NCBI RefSeq assembly: GCF_900157365.1
Contig: NZ_FUEZ01000004.1
Location: forward strand, 3,211,066 to 3,275,065
Source: Mycobacterium numidiamassiliense
GTDB taxonomy: Bacteria; Actinomycetota; Actinomycetes; Mycobacteriales; Mycobacteriaceae
Reading direction: 5' to 3'
Length of the DNA: 64,000 bases
The translations under genes and the position numbers were made by a program. Below are positions 1 to 8,009 of this stretch, in pieces (within the stretch, counting starts at the first letter, position 1; the number at the start of each line of letters is the position of its first letter). The notes beneath the pieces are model-generated. The model made no database searches. It was not told the DNA's origin and was given only the letters and a program-made list of their open reading frames with translations.

Positions 1-570
1 CCACCACGTCACCTCGGGCCGTTTGATCGCGCCCGAAAGTGCTTCGATGTCCTGGTATTCGAGGTACATCGACAGACCTTCGGTCAGCACGAAGGCTTTC
101 GTCGCGCCGTTCAACGCGTCGTCGAAGAACGCGTCCCGGGCGGTCGGCTCGGCGAGGTCAACGGCGGTTCGGGTCAGGCGACAGCGCGGGGTTTGATCGG
201 CAAGCAGCTCGGTCTTCTCCGCGAGCAGCTTGGGTAGGTCGGCCTCGATCCAGGTGAGCTCGGCCGGGAGGTCTAGCCGATACGGCCGGGTGTCTAGACC
301 GGCGGCGAGGTTCAGCACGCGGTCGCAGCCATTGGTGAGTGCGTCGGCGATGGCGTCGTCGATGATCTTGGTGCGCGCGACCAGCCACCAACCGCTGCGG
401 TCCTGCCACGGCACGCCTGCGACGATGGCGCGGCCGTGCTCGCCGGCGAGACGCTCGGCGAGCGGGTCGTGGAACAACGCGTCGGGCCGCGCCGATTCGG
501 TTGCGCGGTGCAACGCCGTCCACCGGGCCGTATCGGAAACGTGGGTGATCGTGTGACCGTTGCTTGGCAT
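1..570 (-). CDS. Class I SAM-dependent methyltransferase (PPM/LCMT-like), 3' end cut by window edge
   Basis: The ATG is at 570 and the frame stays open to base 1, giving 190 codons without a stop, so the C-terminus lies outside the window. The SAM-binding loop NLAAGLDTRPYRL falls near residues 87-99 and is typical of the large mycobacterial family of putative S-adenosylmethionine methyltransferases related to leucine carboxyl methyltransferases. A second conserved segment, TEGLSMYLE, lies near residue 170. Substrates of this family are mostly unknown. It is transcribed away from the MDR reductase at 663. Another member of the family is at 55193. Confidence 0.85.
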   Translation of the reverse strand, partial: MPSNGHTITHVSDTARWTALHRATESARPDALFHDPLAERLAGEHGRAIVAGVPWQDRSGWWLVARTKIIDDAIADALTNGCDRVLNLAAGLDTRPYRLDLPAELTWIEADLPKLLAEKTELLADQTPRCRLTRTAVDLAEPTARDAFFDDALNGATKAFVLTEGLSMYLEYQDIEALSGAIKRPEVTWW

Positions 571-662
571 ACGTTGCGTTATAGCACCCGCCACCCGGAG
601 ATTGCGTGCCTCCGCGGGAACGACGCTCATGACCGTTGACGGGGTCGGAGTAGCGTGCGCTC

Positions 663-1673
663 ATGCCTGCTCGCAACCGCCGCTTCCTGCTCCGCAACCG
701 CCCCTCCGAGCGCATCGGCCCGGACACCTTCGAGCTCGTCGAGGAGGCCGTGCCCGCGATAGGCGACGGCGAGGCGCTGGTCCGCGTTGACTGGATCTCG
801 CTGGACCCGACGAACCGGACCTGGATCAACGACACACCGACCTACCTGCCGCCGGTCGGTATCGGCGAGGTCATGCGTGCGGGCGGGCTCGGCGAAGTCG
901 TGGAGTCCAAGAACCCGAATTATCGGGTGGGCCAGATTGTGCAGGGGCTCGTCGGCTGGCAGGAGTACCTCGTCGCCTCGGACACACAGCCGTTGTTCCC
1001 GGTCGACGTCGCCGACGGGGTTTCGCCCAGCGCCTACATGGGGGCGCTGGGCACGACAGGGCTGACGGCATGGGTCGGGATACGCGACATCGGCAAGCCA
1101 AAGCCGGGTGAGACCGTCGTCGTCTCGGCGGCCGCCGGCGCCGTCGGCTCGATCGCCGGGCAGCTTGCCAAGGCCGACGGCGCACGCGTCGTCGGGATCG
1201 CCGGCGGTCCGGAGAAGTGCGCGCTGCTGACCGAGCAGCTCGGCTTCGACGCCGCCGTCGATCACCGCGCCGACGATTGGGCCGCCCAGCTCGCCGCGGC
1301 GACGCCCAACGGCATCGATGTCGACTTCGAGAACGTCGGCGGCAAAATCATGGACGCGGTCTTCGCCCGGCTGAACATCGGTGCGCGCGTGGCGTTGTGC
1401 GGGCTGATCTCCGGCTACAACTCGGCCGATCCGCCACCCGGTCCGCGCGTGTTCGGGAATCTGTTGATTCAGCGCGCGACGCTGCAGGGCTTCATCGTGC
1501 TCGACCACCTTGGCCGCGCGCCCGACGCGATCCGCGAGATCGCGGGCCTGATTGCCGAGGGGAGGCTCACTCCGCTCGAGACCGTCGTCGAAGGCTTCGA
1601 GCAGTTGCCGACGGCGATCAACATGCTCTTCGACGGCAAGAACACCGGCAAGCTCGTCGTCAAGACGAGCTAG
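663..1673 (+). CDS. NADP-dependent MDR-family oxidoreductase (prostaglandin/leukotriene reductase or CurA type)
   Basis: A 336-residue zinc-free medium-chain dehydrogenase/reductase, the usual length for this subfamily. The nucleotide-binding motif AAAGAVGSIAGQLA lies near residues 156-169. The N-terminus LLRNRPSER and the segment DFENVGGKIMDAV match the family that reduces alpha,beta-unsaturated ketones with NADPH. No zinc-ligand cysteine cluster is present. The start ATG at 663 lies 92 bp from the divergent methyltransferase start. The physiological substrate cannot be told from sequence. Confidence 0.88.
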   Translation: MPARNRRFLLRNRPSERIGPDTFELVEEAVPAIGDGEALVRVDWISLDPTNRTWINDTPTYLPPVGIGEVMRAGGLGEVVESKNPNYRVGQIVQGLVGWQEYLVASDTQPLFPVDVADGVSPSAYMGALGTTGLTAWVGIRDIGKPKPGETVVVSAAAGAVGSIAGQLAKADGARVVGIAGGPEKCALLTEQLGFDAAVDHRADDWAAQLAAATPNGIDVDFENVGGKIMDAVFARLNIGARVALCGLISGYNSADPPPGPRVFGNLLIQRATLQGFIVLDHLGRAPDAIREIAGLIAEGRLTPLETVVEGFEQLPTAINMLFDGKNTGKLVVKTS

Positions 1674-1776
1674 CTCCGCGGCTTCAATTTCTTGGGATCG
1701 GTAGCCGATGGCGCCGTCTGTACTTGCTGCAACGACGACGCCAGCGAGGCGCCGCCTCAAGAAAGGGAAGACAGAC

Positions 1777-2031
1777 ATGAACATCCTGCCCACCGGCATC
1801 GAAGAACAGATCAAGCGCGTCGACCGCCAGCGGAGCCTCTACATCGGGATCAGCACCGGCCTCCTTGCGGTCTGGAGCTTTTACCGGCTGATCTGGACGC
1901 TCTACCTCGCAATGACGTTCGGCTGGTTCTTTGGGTCGATGGCCTTCTCGCTGGTGCTGTGGGGCGTGGTCGGCACCGTCGCGGGGCTCACCTCCTATGG
2001 CTTCCTGACCCGCTACTCACGAGGGTCTTGA
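1777..2031 (+). CDS. Small two-helix membrane protein, hypothetical
   Basis: 84 residues from the ATG at 1777, which follows a purine-rich ribosome site (GAAAGGGAAG, 1761-1770). An upstream in-frame alternative has no such site. After a short charged N-terminus (MNILPTGIEEQIKRVDRQR) there are two hydrophobic segments, about residues 22-45 and 50-72, with a tryptophan/phenylalanine-rich loop, ending in a basic tail. I do not recognise a named family. It is followed 10 bp later by a strong hairpin shared with the convergent aldehyde dehydrogenase. Confidence 0.65.
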   Translation: MNILPTGIEEQIKRVDRQRSLYIGISTGLLAVWSFYRLIWTLYLAMTFGWFFGSMAFSLVLWGVVGTVAGLTSYGFLTRYSRGS

Positions 2032-2041
2032 CGTCGAGCCA

Positions 2042-2080
2042 CGAAAAGCTCCGAACCCGCCCAAGGTTCGGAGCTTTTCG
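2042..2080. terminator. Bidirectional hairpin terminator
   Basis: A perfect 16-bp inverted repeat (arms 2042-2057 and 2065-2080) with a 7-nt loop sits between the stop codons of the convergent genes ending at 2031 and 2090. Each arm ends in an A or T run, so the stem works in both directions. Confidence 0.85.
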
Positions 2081-2089
2081 CTGTGCTGC

Positions 2090-3544
2090 CTAGAGTTGGA
2101 TCCAGGCCGACTTGGTCTTCATGTACATGTCGATGCCCTCTTTGCCGAACTCGTGGCCCCAGCCGGATTGCTTGTGGCCGCCGAACGGCACGTCGTGGTC
2201 GAAGACCAACTGGCAGTTCACCTGGACGCTGCCGGCGTGCAGGCGCTTGAGCATCCGGTGGGCCCGGCCGACATCCTGCGTCCAGGCGGTGGCCGCCAGG
2301 CCGTACGTGGTGTCGTTGGCCATCGCGACGGCCTCGTCCTCGTCGTCGAACGGCAGGATGGTGACGACGGGCCCGAAGATCTCCTGCTGGTAGAGCCGCA
2401 TGCCCGGGTCGACGTTGGTGAGCACCGTCGGGTGCACGAAGTAGCCCTTGCGATCCAGCCGGTAGCCGCCGGTGACCACCTCGACGCCGTCGCTGCGGCC
2501 CTCGTCGATGAAGCCCATGACGCGGTTCAGCTGCTTCTGGCTGATCAGCGGGCCGCTGACGCAGCCCTCCTCGCTGGGGGCGCCGAGCTTGAACGTATTC
2601 GCCATCATGGCAACGCCTTCCACGACGCGGTCGTACACGCCGCGCTGGGCGAATATCCGCGATCCGCAGACACAGCCCTGGCCGGAATGCACGAAGATGC
2701 CCAGCGATGCCATCAGGAGCGCCTTGTCCATGTCGGCGTCGTCGAAGATCAGCACCGGCGACTTCCCGCCGAGTTCGAGCGTGACCTTCTTCAGGTTGCC
2801 GGCCGACGCCCGCACGATCTCCTTGCCGATTTCGGTCGACCCGGTGAAGGCGACCTTCTCGACGTCGGGGTGCGCGGTGATCGCCGCTCCCGCGGTGTGG
2901 CCGTAGCCCGTCAGCAGGTTGGCGACCCCCTCGGGGACACCCGCTTCGTGGATCAGCTGGTCGAGCAGCAGCGCCGAAAGTGGTGTCTCTTCAGCGGGTT
3001 TGACGAGCACGCTGCAGCCCGCGGCGAGCGCAGGTGCGAGCTTGGCGCTCGCATTGAAGATCGGCCCGTTCCACGGGAAGATCAGGCCCACTACGCCGTA
3101 GGGCTCCTTCAACGTGTAGGCGTGCATGTCGACGAAGGAGTCCGTCGCGATGCCGTCGGTCTTCACGTCGTACGCGACGCCGTTGATCTTCGAACACCAG
3201 CCGGCGTAGTAGCGGAAGAACTCCGAAACGGTGGACATCTGCAGCGTTGCCTGCATGAGCGGCATGCCGGTGTTGAGCGAATCGAGCTGAGCGAATTCGT
3301 CGGCATGCTCGTCGATCAGGTCCGCGATCCGCCACATGACCTTGGCCCGCTCGCGACCCGGCAGCTGGGACCAGACGCCCGACTCGAAGGAGGCCTTCGC
3401 CCGGGCGGCGGCCTCGTCGACCGCTTCCGGCCCGCAGTCGGTGAACTCGGTTATCGGCTCTTCGGTTGTGGGATCGATGACTTGAATGACATCGCCCGAT
3501 CCCGGACGCTTGCGAATATCGTCCAATACCGCCTGCAGAGTCAT
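2090..3544 (-). CDS. NAD(P)-dependent aldehyde dehydrogenase
   Basis: 484 residues from the ATG at 3544, chosen because GGAAGGGAT sits just upstream; a longer reading to 3607 would run through the divergent promoter. Family landmarks in order are the cofactor segment FPWNGP, FTGSTEIGKEI, the general-base segment ELGGKSP, the nucleophile loop GQGCVCGSR, and EIFGPV near the C-terminus. It oxidises an aldehyde to an acid with NAD(P)+. It is divergent from a hydroxyacid-oxoacid transhydrogenase, which produces succinate semialdehyde in characterised homologues, so a semialdehyde substrate is a reasonable inference but not proven. Confidence 0.92.
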   Translation of the reverse strand: MTLQAVLDDIRKRPGSGDVIQVIDPTTEEPITEFTDCGPEAVDEAAARAKASFESGVWSQLPGRERAKVMWRIADLIDEHADEFAQLDSLNTGMPLMQATLQMSTVSEFFRYYAGWCSKINGVAYDVKTDGIATDSFVDMHAYTLKEPYGVVGLIFPWNGPIFNASAKLAPALAAGCSVLVKPAEETPLSALLLDQLIHEAGVPEGVANLLTGYGHTAGAAITAHPDVEKVAFTGSTEIGKEIVRASAGNLKKVTLELGGKSPVLIFDDADMDKALLMASLGIFVHSGQGCVCGSRIFAQRGVYDRVVEGVAMMANTFKLGAPSEEGCVSGPLISQKQLNRVMGFIDEGRSDGVEVVTGGYRLDRKGYFVHPTVLTNVDPGMRLYQQEIFGPVVTILPFDDEDEAVAMANDTTYGLAATAWTQDVGRAHRMLKRLHAGSVQVNCQLVFDHDVPFGGHKQSGWGHEFGKEGIDMYMKTKSAWIQL

Positions 3545-3600
3545 CCGATCCCTTCCATAAAACCCGTACTCAAGCCATGCGTTCGACGAACGTCGAGTGC

Positions 3601-3614
3601 TGAGCACTTGCTTA
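3601..3614. promoter_or_regulatory. Candidate dyad operator between aldehyde dehydrogenase and transhydrogenase
   Basis: TGAGCACTTGCTTA is an AGCA-N2-TGCT type dyad of the kind bound by TetR/FadR-like repressors. It overlaps a perfect 13-bp palindrome (AGTGCTGAGCACT, 3596-3608). It lies in the 151-bp divergent region, where it could govern both genes. No regulator gene is adjacent. Confidence 0.4.
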
Positions 3615-3695
3615 GCATCACGGGCGCTGCGCGGTCAAGGACGTCTTCTCCCAAGCCGCCACAACGCGTCGACGGTGGGCGAGTTTGATAGAGGC

Positions 3696-5003
3696 ATGGC
3701 GTGCTGTGAATTCCCTGCTGTGGCCGAGGGCTGCGATGGCGCCTTCACCGTTGACTCGTCGCGGATCACGTTCGGGCGGGGCTGTCTGGCGGAAGTGGGC
3801 GAACGCGCCGCCGCGCTGGGGATGCGACGGGTGGCCCTGTTCTCCGATGTGGACGTGGCAGGACTGGCCGTCTTCGCCGTGGCCCGGGACTCGCTGCTGG
3901 CCGCCGGCCTGGACGTCGTCGGTTACACCGACGTGCACGTCGAGCCCACCGACGTGTCGTTCGCCGACGCGGCGCGGTTCGCGCAGGAGGCACAGCCCGA
4001 CGGCTACGTGTCGTTGGGCGGGGGCTCCGTCATCGATACGTGCAAGGCCGCCAACCTGTTCGCCAGCTATCCCGCGGACCTGCTCACCTATGTCAACGCG
4101 CCGATCGGCGAGGCCAAACCCATCCCCGGGCCGCTCAAGCCGCACATCGCCTGCCCCACCACCGCCGGCACCGGCAGTGAGGTCACCGGCATCGCGATCT
4201 TCGACCTGCTGTCGTTGGCGGCGAAGACCGGCATCGCATCGCACGCGTTGCGCCCCACCGAGGCGCTGGTCGACCCCGACTGCACGGCCACTCTGCCCGC
4301 GGGGGTCGTGGCCGCCGCCGGTCTGGATGTGCTGTCGCACGCCCTGGAGTCCTACACCGCGCGACCCTACGTCCATCGCCCGGCTCCCGCGCGGCCCAGC
4401 CTGCGTCCGATGAGTCAGGGCGCAAACCCGTGGAGCGACCTGGGCTGCCGGGAGGCGCTGCGCGTGCTGGGCCAGAACCTCGAGACCGCGGTGCACGACG
4501 CCGCGGACAGCGCGGCCCGCGAGCAGATGATGTGGGCCGCGACGCTGGCCGGCATCGCCTTCGGCAACGCGGGCGTGCACGCGCCGCACGGCATGGCCTA
4601 TGCGGTTGCGGGGCTGGTGCGCGACTTCCACCCCTCGGGCTACCCGCCGGGTGAACCGCTGGTGCCGCACGGCATGTCCGTCATCGTCAATGCGCCCGCG
4701 GTGTTCCGCTTCACCGCACAGGTCAGCCCGCAGCGGCACCTGGAGGCGGCCCGCCTGCTGGGGGCTGACGCGGACGACGCCGATCTCGACGACGCGGGCG
4801 AAGTGCTTGCGGCCGAACTCATCCGCATCATGCGTGCGGTGCACATCCCCAACGGACTGAGCGGCGTGGGCTACACCGAGAGCGACATCACGGCGCTCAC
4901 CGAAGGCGCCTTTCCCCAGCAGCGGCTGCTGCAGAACGCCCCGCGCGAGATGACCAAACCCGTTCTGGCCGAGCTGTTTCGCAATGCGCTGCGCTACTGG
5001 TAA
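3696..5003 (+). CDS. Iron-containing alcohol dehydrogenase, hydroxyacid-oxoacid transhydrogenase (HOT/ADHFE1) type
   Basis: 435 residues from the ATG at 3696 after GATAGAGGC. The frame is open further upstream but enters the divergent promoter region. The sequence resembles eukaryotic ADHFE1 along its whole length: VEPTD, GGGSVIDTCKAANL, a PTTAGTGSEVTG loop, LDVLSHALESYTARPY, and the metal-site segment GNAGVHAPHGM, followed by LVPHGMSV. Characterised HOT enzymes couple gamma-hydroxybutyrate oxidation to reduction of 2-oxoglutarate, yielding succinate semialdehyde and D-2-hydroxyglutarate. Pairing with a divergent aldehyde dehydrogenase suggests a short route to succinate (inference). Confidence 0.88.
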   Translation: MACCEFPAVAEGCDGAFTVDSSRITFGRGCLAEVGERAAALGMRRVALFSDVDVAGLAVFAVARDSLLAAGLDVVGYTDVHVEPTDVSFADAARFAQEAQPDGYVSLGGGSVIDTCKAANLFASYPADLLTYVNAPIGEAKPIPGPLKPHIACPTTAGTGSEVTGIAIFDLLSLAAKTGIASHALRPTEALVDPDCTATLPAGVVAAAGLDVLSHALESYTARPYVHRPAPARPSLRPMSQGANPWSDLGCREALRVLGQNLETAVHDAADSAAREQMMWAATLAGIAFGNAGVHAPHGMAYAVAGLVRDFHPSGYPPGEPLVPHGMSVIVNAPAVFRFTAQVSPQRHLEAARLLGADADDADLDDAGEVLAAELIRIMRAVHIPNGLSGVGYTESDITALTEGAFPQQRLLQNAPREMTKPVLAELFRNALRYW

Positions 5004-5025
5004 TTACCTTCTGCCGCAACAGGAT

Positions 5026-5928
5026 TCAGGAGCTGACCAGCTCCGGGTGAAACTTGGCCGCCATCCGTCGAAAGCCGTCGCGCCAATCAACCGTGGCGCC
5101 GCCGATGAGTTCACGCATCCGTGCCGAGTCGGTGGGATTGCCGCGCAGCGCCTGCTCGCTCTCCTCGAACACCGGCTCCTTGCCGACCAGCGACCCGAGA
5201 TAGCCGCACCACTCCTGCAGGCTCACCGCCTGATCGCCGCACCAGTTGAGCGTGGTCGCCGGGACCGACGCCGCCTCCAGCAGCTTCGGAATGGTCGCGA
5301 TGATGTCGTCTTCGTGAATCGGGTTGTAGCGGGCCGGGACGCCGGGCGGGACGGGAATCGGGACCCCGGCCAGCATCATCTCCATGTGGTAGACCGCCCC
5401 CCCGCCGTTGTCGCCGTACGGGACGTTGAGGCGGGCGATGGGGGGGGGCAGATCGAGGACGCGCGACATCGTCCGGGCGACGACTTCGCCGGCGATCTTG
5501 GAGATGGAATAGGTGGGGAATAACGGCTTGTGGTTGTCGCCCAGCGCCGCGTGCTCGGCGCGGGGCTCGTCGTCCGGCGGGTCGTAGACCGCTCCAGACG
5601 AGCAGTGCAGAAACGCTTTCGCGCTGCGGCAGTGCGCCATCAGCAAACCGACGGACTCGGCATTGGCGGCCAGGTCTTTGTCCCAGTCGCCGCTCTTGGC
5701 GACCGCCAGGTTGATGACGTAGTCGAAATCGTCGGGAAGGCCGGTGAAGTCACCGGCCGCCAGGTTGACGGTCTCGCAGTGCACCCCCGCTTTCTCGAGG
5801 CGTTCTCGTGCTGCGGGGTTGGTGAACCGGGCAATGCCCCACACCTCGTTCTCGGCCGCCAGGGCCTCGGCGACGGGAGTGGCAACCTGGCCAGTCGGAC
5901 CGGTGATCAAGATCTTGGAGCCGCGCAT
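5026..5928 (-). CDS. NAD-dependent epimerase/dehydratase (extended SDR)
   Basis: 300 residues. The Rossmann motif is TGPTGQVATP near residues 9-18 (GxxGxxx variant). The catalytic serine region is HCSSGAVY and the YxxxK motif is YSISKIAGE, so the catalytic triad looks intact. The C-terminal half, with NWCGDQAVSLQEW, is typical of nucleoside-sugar epimerase-like enzymes of unknown substrate. It is divergent from the CDF metal exporter, so the dyad at 5980-6003 could touch both promoters. Confidence 0.85.
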   Translation of the reverse strand: MRGSKILITGPTGQVATPVAEALAAENEVWGIARFTNPAARERLEKAGVHCETVNLAAGDFTGLPDDFDYVINLAVAKSGDWDKDLAANAESVGLLMAHCRSAKAFLHCSSGAVYDPPDDEPRAEHAALGDNHKPLFPTYSISKIAGEVVARTMSRVLDLPPPIARLNVPYGDNGGGAVYHMEMMLAGVPIPVPPGVPARYNPIHEDDIIATIPKLLEAASVPATTLNWCGDQAVSLQEWCGYLGSLVGKEPVFEESEQALRGNPTDSARMRELIGGATVDWRDGFRRMAAKFHPELVSS

Positions 5929-5977
5929 CCGCTGATGGTATGCGACGGCCGCGTGGCCGTCGGCCAGTTCGATGACT

Positions 5978-6003
5978 TACTATCTGCGTATGCATGCAGA
6001 TAG
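5978..6003 (+). promoter_or_regulatory. -10 element with overlapping dyad operator at the CDF exporter start
   Basis: TACTAT (5978-5983) fits a mycobacterial -10 (TANNNT), with a start site predicted near 5990, which is the A of an ATG. An inverted repeat CTATCTGC-N8-GCAGATAG (5980-6003) covers the -10 and the initiation site. It is the layout expected of a metal-responsive repressor, possibly ArsR/SmtB or another family. The geometry is seen; the regulator is inferred. Confidence 0.5.
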
Positions 6004-7030
6004 CTGTACATCTCACGCGTATGCGCATGGTGACGACCACCCGCATGGTCATGAGCACGGCGACGACCATTCGCATGGTCATCAGCATCGGCACGGGCTG
6101 CGCGGGGCCGTCAAGGAGATCTTCGCGCCGCATTCCCACGATGTCGCCGACAGTGTCGACGATGCCCTGGAATCCAGCGCTGCCGGGATCCGTGCGGTCA
6201 AGATCAGCCTGCTGGTCCTCGGGCTGACCGCAGTCGCCCAGATCGTGGTCGTGCTCGTCTCCGGGTCGGTGGCATTGGCCGCCGATACCATCCACAATTT
6301 CTCCGATGCCCTGACCGCGGTTCCGCTGTGGATCGCGTTCGCGCTGAGCACCAAGGCGGCTACCCGCCGCTACAACTACGGGCTGGGTCGTGCCGAGGAC
6401 CTGGCCGGCTTGTTCGTGGTCGCGATGATCGCGCTGTCGGCGATCGTCGCCGGGTACGAAGCAGTCATGCGCCTGATCCACCCCGAGCCGGTTACCCATC
6501 TCGGCTGGCTGGCACTGGCCGGCCTGATCGGCTTTGTCGGCAACGAATGGGTGGCTTTCTATCGCATCAAGGTCGGTCGCCGCGTCGGCTCCGCGGCGTT
6601 GGTCGCCGACGGGCTACACGCTCGCACCGACGGATTCACTTCCCTGGCAGTGTTGTTCGCCGCCGGCGGTACCGCGCTTGGATTCCCGCTGGCCGACCCC
6701 ATTATCGGCCTGGTCATCACTGTCGCGATTCTGGCGGTGCTGCGCACCGCGGCGCGCGACGTGTTCCGCCGATTGCTTGACGGGGTGGATCCGGCGATGG
6801 TCGACATCGCCGAGCGAACGCTGGCCGCTCATCCGGGGGTCCAGGCGGTACGCAGCGTGCGGATGCGCTGGATCGGGCATCGCCTGCACGCCGACGCCGA
6901 GCTGGATGTCGACCCCGGTCTGAATCTGGCCCAGGCGCATCACATCGCGCACGACGCCGAACACGAACTCACCCACGCCGTCCCGAAACTCGCCAGCGCC
7001 TTGATACACGCCTATCCCGCTGCGCACTGA
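5990..7030 (+). CDS. Cation diffusion facilitator (CDF) metal exporter with His-rich N-terminus
   Basis: 346 residues from the ATG at 5990; an in-frame ATG at 5972 lies upstream of the -10 and is less likely. The first 40 residues are a His/Asp/Gly-rich metal-binding tail. Six hydrophobic helices follow, with the paired metal-site motifs HNFSD (TM2) and HARTD (TM5). HxxxD is the Zn/Cd-type signature of CDF antiporters. A cytoplasmic C-terminal domain (about residues 265-346) contains the conserved VRMRWIGHRLHADAELDVD region. It would export zinc or a similar divalent ion in exchange for protons. No ArsR gene is next door. Confidence 0.9.
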   Translation: MHADSCTSHAYAHGDDHPHGHEHGDDHSHGHQHRHGLRGAVKEIFAPHSHDVADSVDDALESSAAGIRAVKISLLVLGLTAVAQIVVVLVSGSVALAADTIHNFSDALTAVPLWIAFALSTKAATRRYNYGLGRAEDLAGLFVVAMIALSAIVAGYEAVMRLIHPEPVTHLGWLALAGLIGFVGNEWVAFYRIKVGRRVGSAALVADGLHARTDGFTSLAVLFAAGGTALGFPLADPIIGLVITVAILAVLRTAARDVFRRLLDGVDPAMVDIAERTLAAHPGVQAVRSVRMRWIGHRLHADAELDVDPGLNLAQAHHIAHDAEHELTHAVPKLASALIHAYPAAH

Positions 7031-7073
7031 TATTCATCCCCCCGTCATCGGATCGGCGTAGTGTCCGCAGGTC

Positions 7074-7895
7074 ATGGCCGATGCGATCCGCTACGTCGAG
7101 GCGAATGGGCTGCGATTCGCCTACCTCGAGGAGGGCTCCGGTCCCCTGGTGCTGCTGCTGCACGGGTTCCCCGACACCGCGCACACCTGGGACGACCTTC
7201 GCCCGCGAATCGCCGCAGCCGGATATCGTGCGGTCAGTCCATTCATGCGCGGGTATCACCCCAGCGGGATTCCGGATCGCGACGCCGATCAAGAAACGCT
7301 GGCGCATGATCCGCTTGCGTTGATCGAAGCCCTGGGTGCCGACGACGCCGTTGTGATCGGTCACGATTTCGGCGCGACGACCGCTTACGGCGCGGCAGCG
7401 CTGGGGCCCGATCGGGTCAAAAAGCTGTTCGCTATTGCCATTCCGCATCCCGGGGCGCTGAAGCCAACATTGAAGAAACTCTGGGGTGTTCGCCACTTCG
7501 CCGCCTATAAGTTGCCGGGTGCGCCAAACCGATTCGCGCGCAACGACTTCGCTGCACTACCCGCAATTTGTCGGCGCTGGTCGCCGGCCTGGCAACCCGA
7601 CCCGGCGGAGTTCGATGCCGTCCGGGCCAGTTTCTCGAACCGGGCGAGCCTGAACGCGGCATTCGGCTATTACCGAAAGCTCTCCCCCATCCCCAGTACT
7701 TCGCTGAAGACGCGGATCACCGTGCCAACCGTGGTCTTTGCCGGGCTTGATGATCCGATCGCCGAACCGTCGGACTACCGGGGCGCCACCCGGATGTTCA
7801 CGAACGACTACGTCGTCGAGGAGGTCCCGGGTGGGCACTTCATGCACCGGGAGCACCCCGAGATCTTCGCCGAGCGGCTGTTGAGCCATCTGTGA
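7074..7895 (+). CDS. Alpha/beta-hydrolase (epoxide hydrolase or haloalkane dehalogenase-like)
   Basis: 273 residues. The oxyanion segment is LLLHGFPDTAHTW (about residues 26-38). The nucleophile elbow is GHDFGATT, with aspartate as nucleophile, which points to the epoxide hydrolase/dehalogenase branch rather than esterases. The C-terminal catalytic histidine is in GGHFMHREHPE. The lid region (roughly 130-200) is divergent, so the substrate cannot be assigned. It stands alone, in the same direction as the CDF gene. Confidence 0.85.
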   Translation: MADAIRYVEANGLRFAYLEEGSGPLVLLLHGFPDTAHTWDDLRPRIAAAGYRAVSPFMRGYHPSGIPDRDADQETLAHDPLALIEALGADDAVVIGHDFGATTAYGAAALGPDRVKKLFAIAIPHPGALKPTLKKLWGVRHFAAYKLPGAPNRFARNDFAALPAICRRWSPAWQPDPAEFDAVRASFSNRASLNAAFGYYRKLSPIPSTSLKTRITVPTVVFAGLDDPIAEPSDYRGATRMFTNDYVVEEVPGGHFMHREHPEIFAERLLSHL

Positions 7896-8009
7896 GGTGC
7901 GGTCGATAAAAGTGAATCCAGCTGCCTTGAGCCTCGGTAGAATCGAGGCATCCGCCTGGCACAGCTGCACCCGACTCGACGGCGGTAGTCCCTAGGAGCA
8001 GGACGCAAT

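Noticed and set aside
2096..3688. Long open frame on the plus strand (530 codons) opposite the aldehyde dehydrogenase
   Set aside because: Antisense shadow caused by high GC; the minus strand carries all family motifs and a ribosome site.
3618..4844. 408-codon frame opposite the transhydrogenase gene
   Set aside because: No recognisable motifs; composition rich in Arg/Gly/Val typical of shadow frames.
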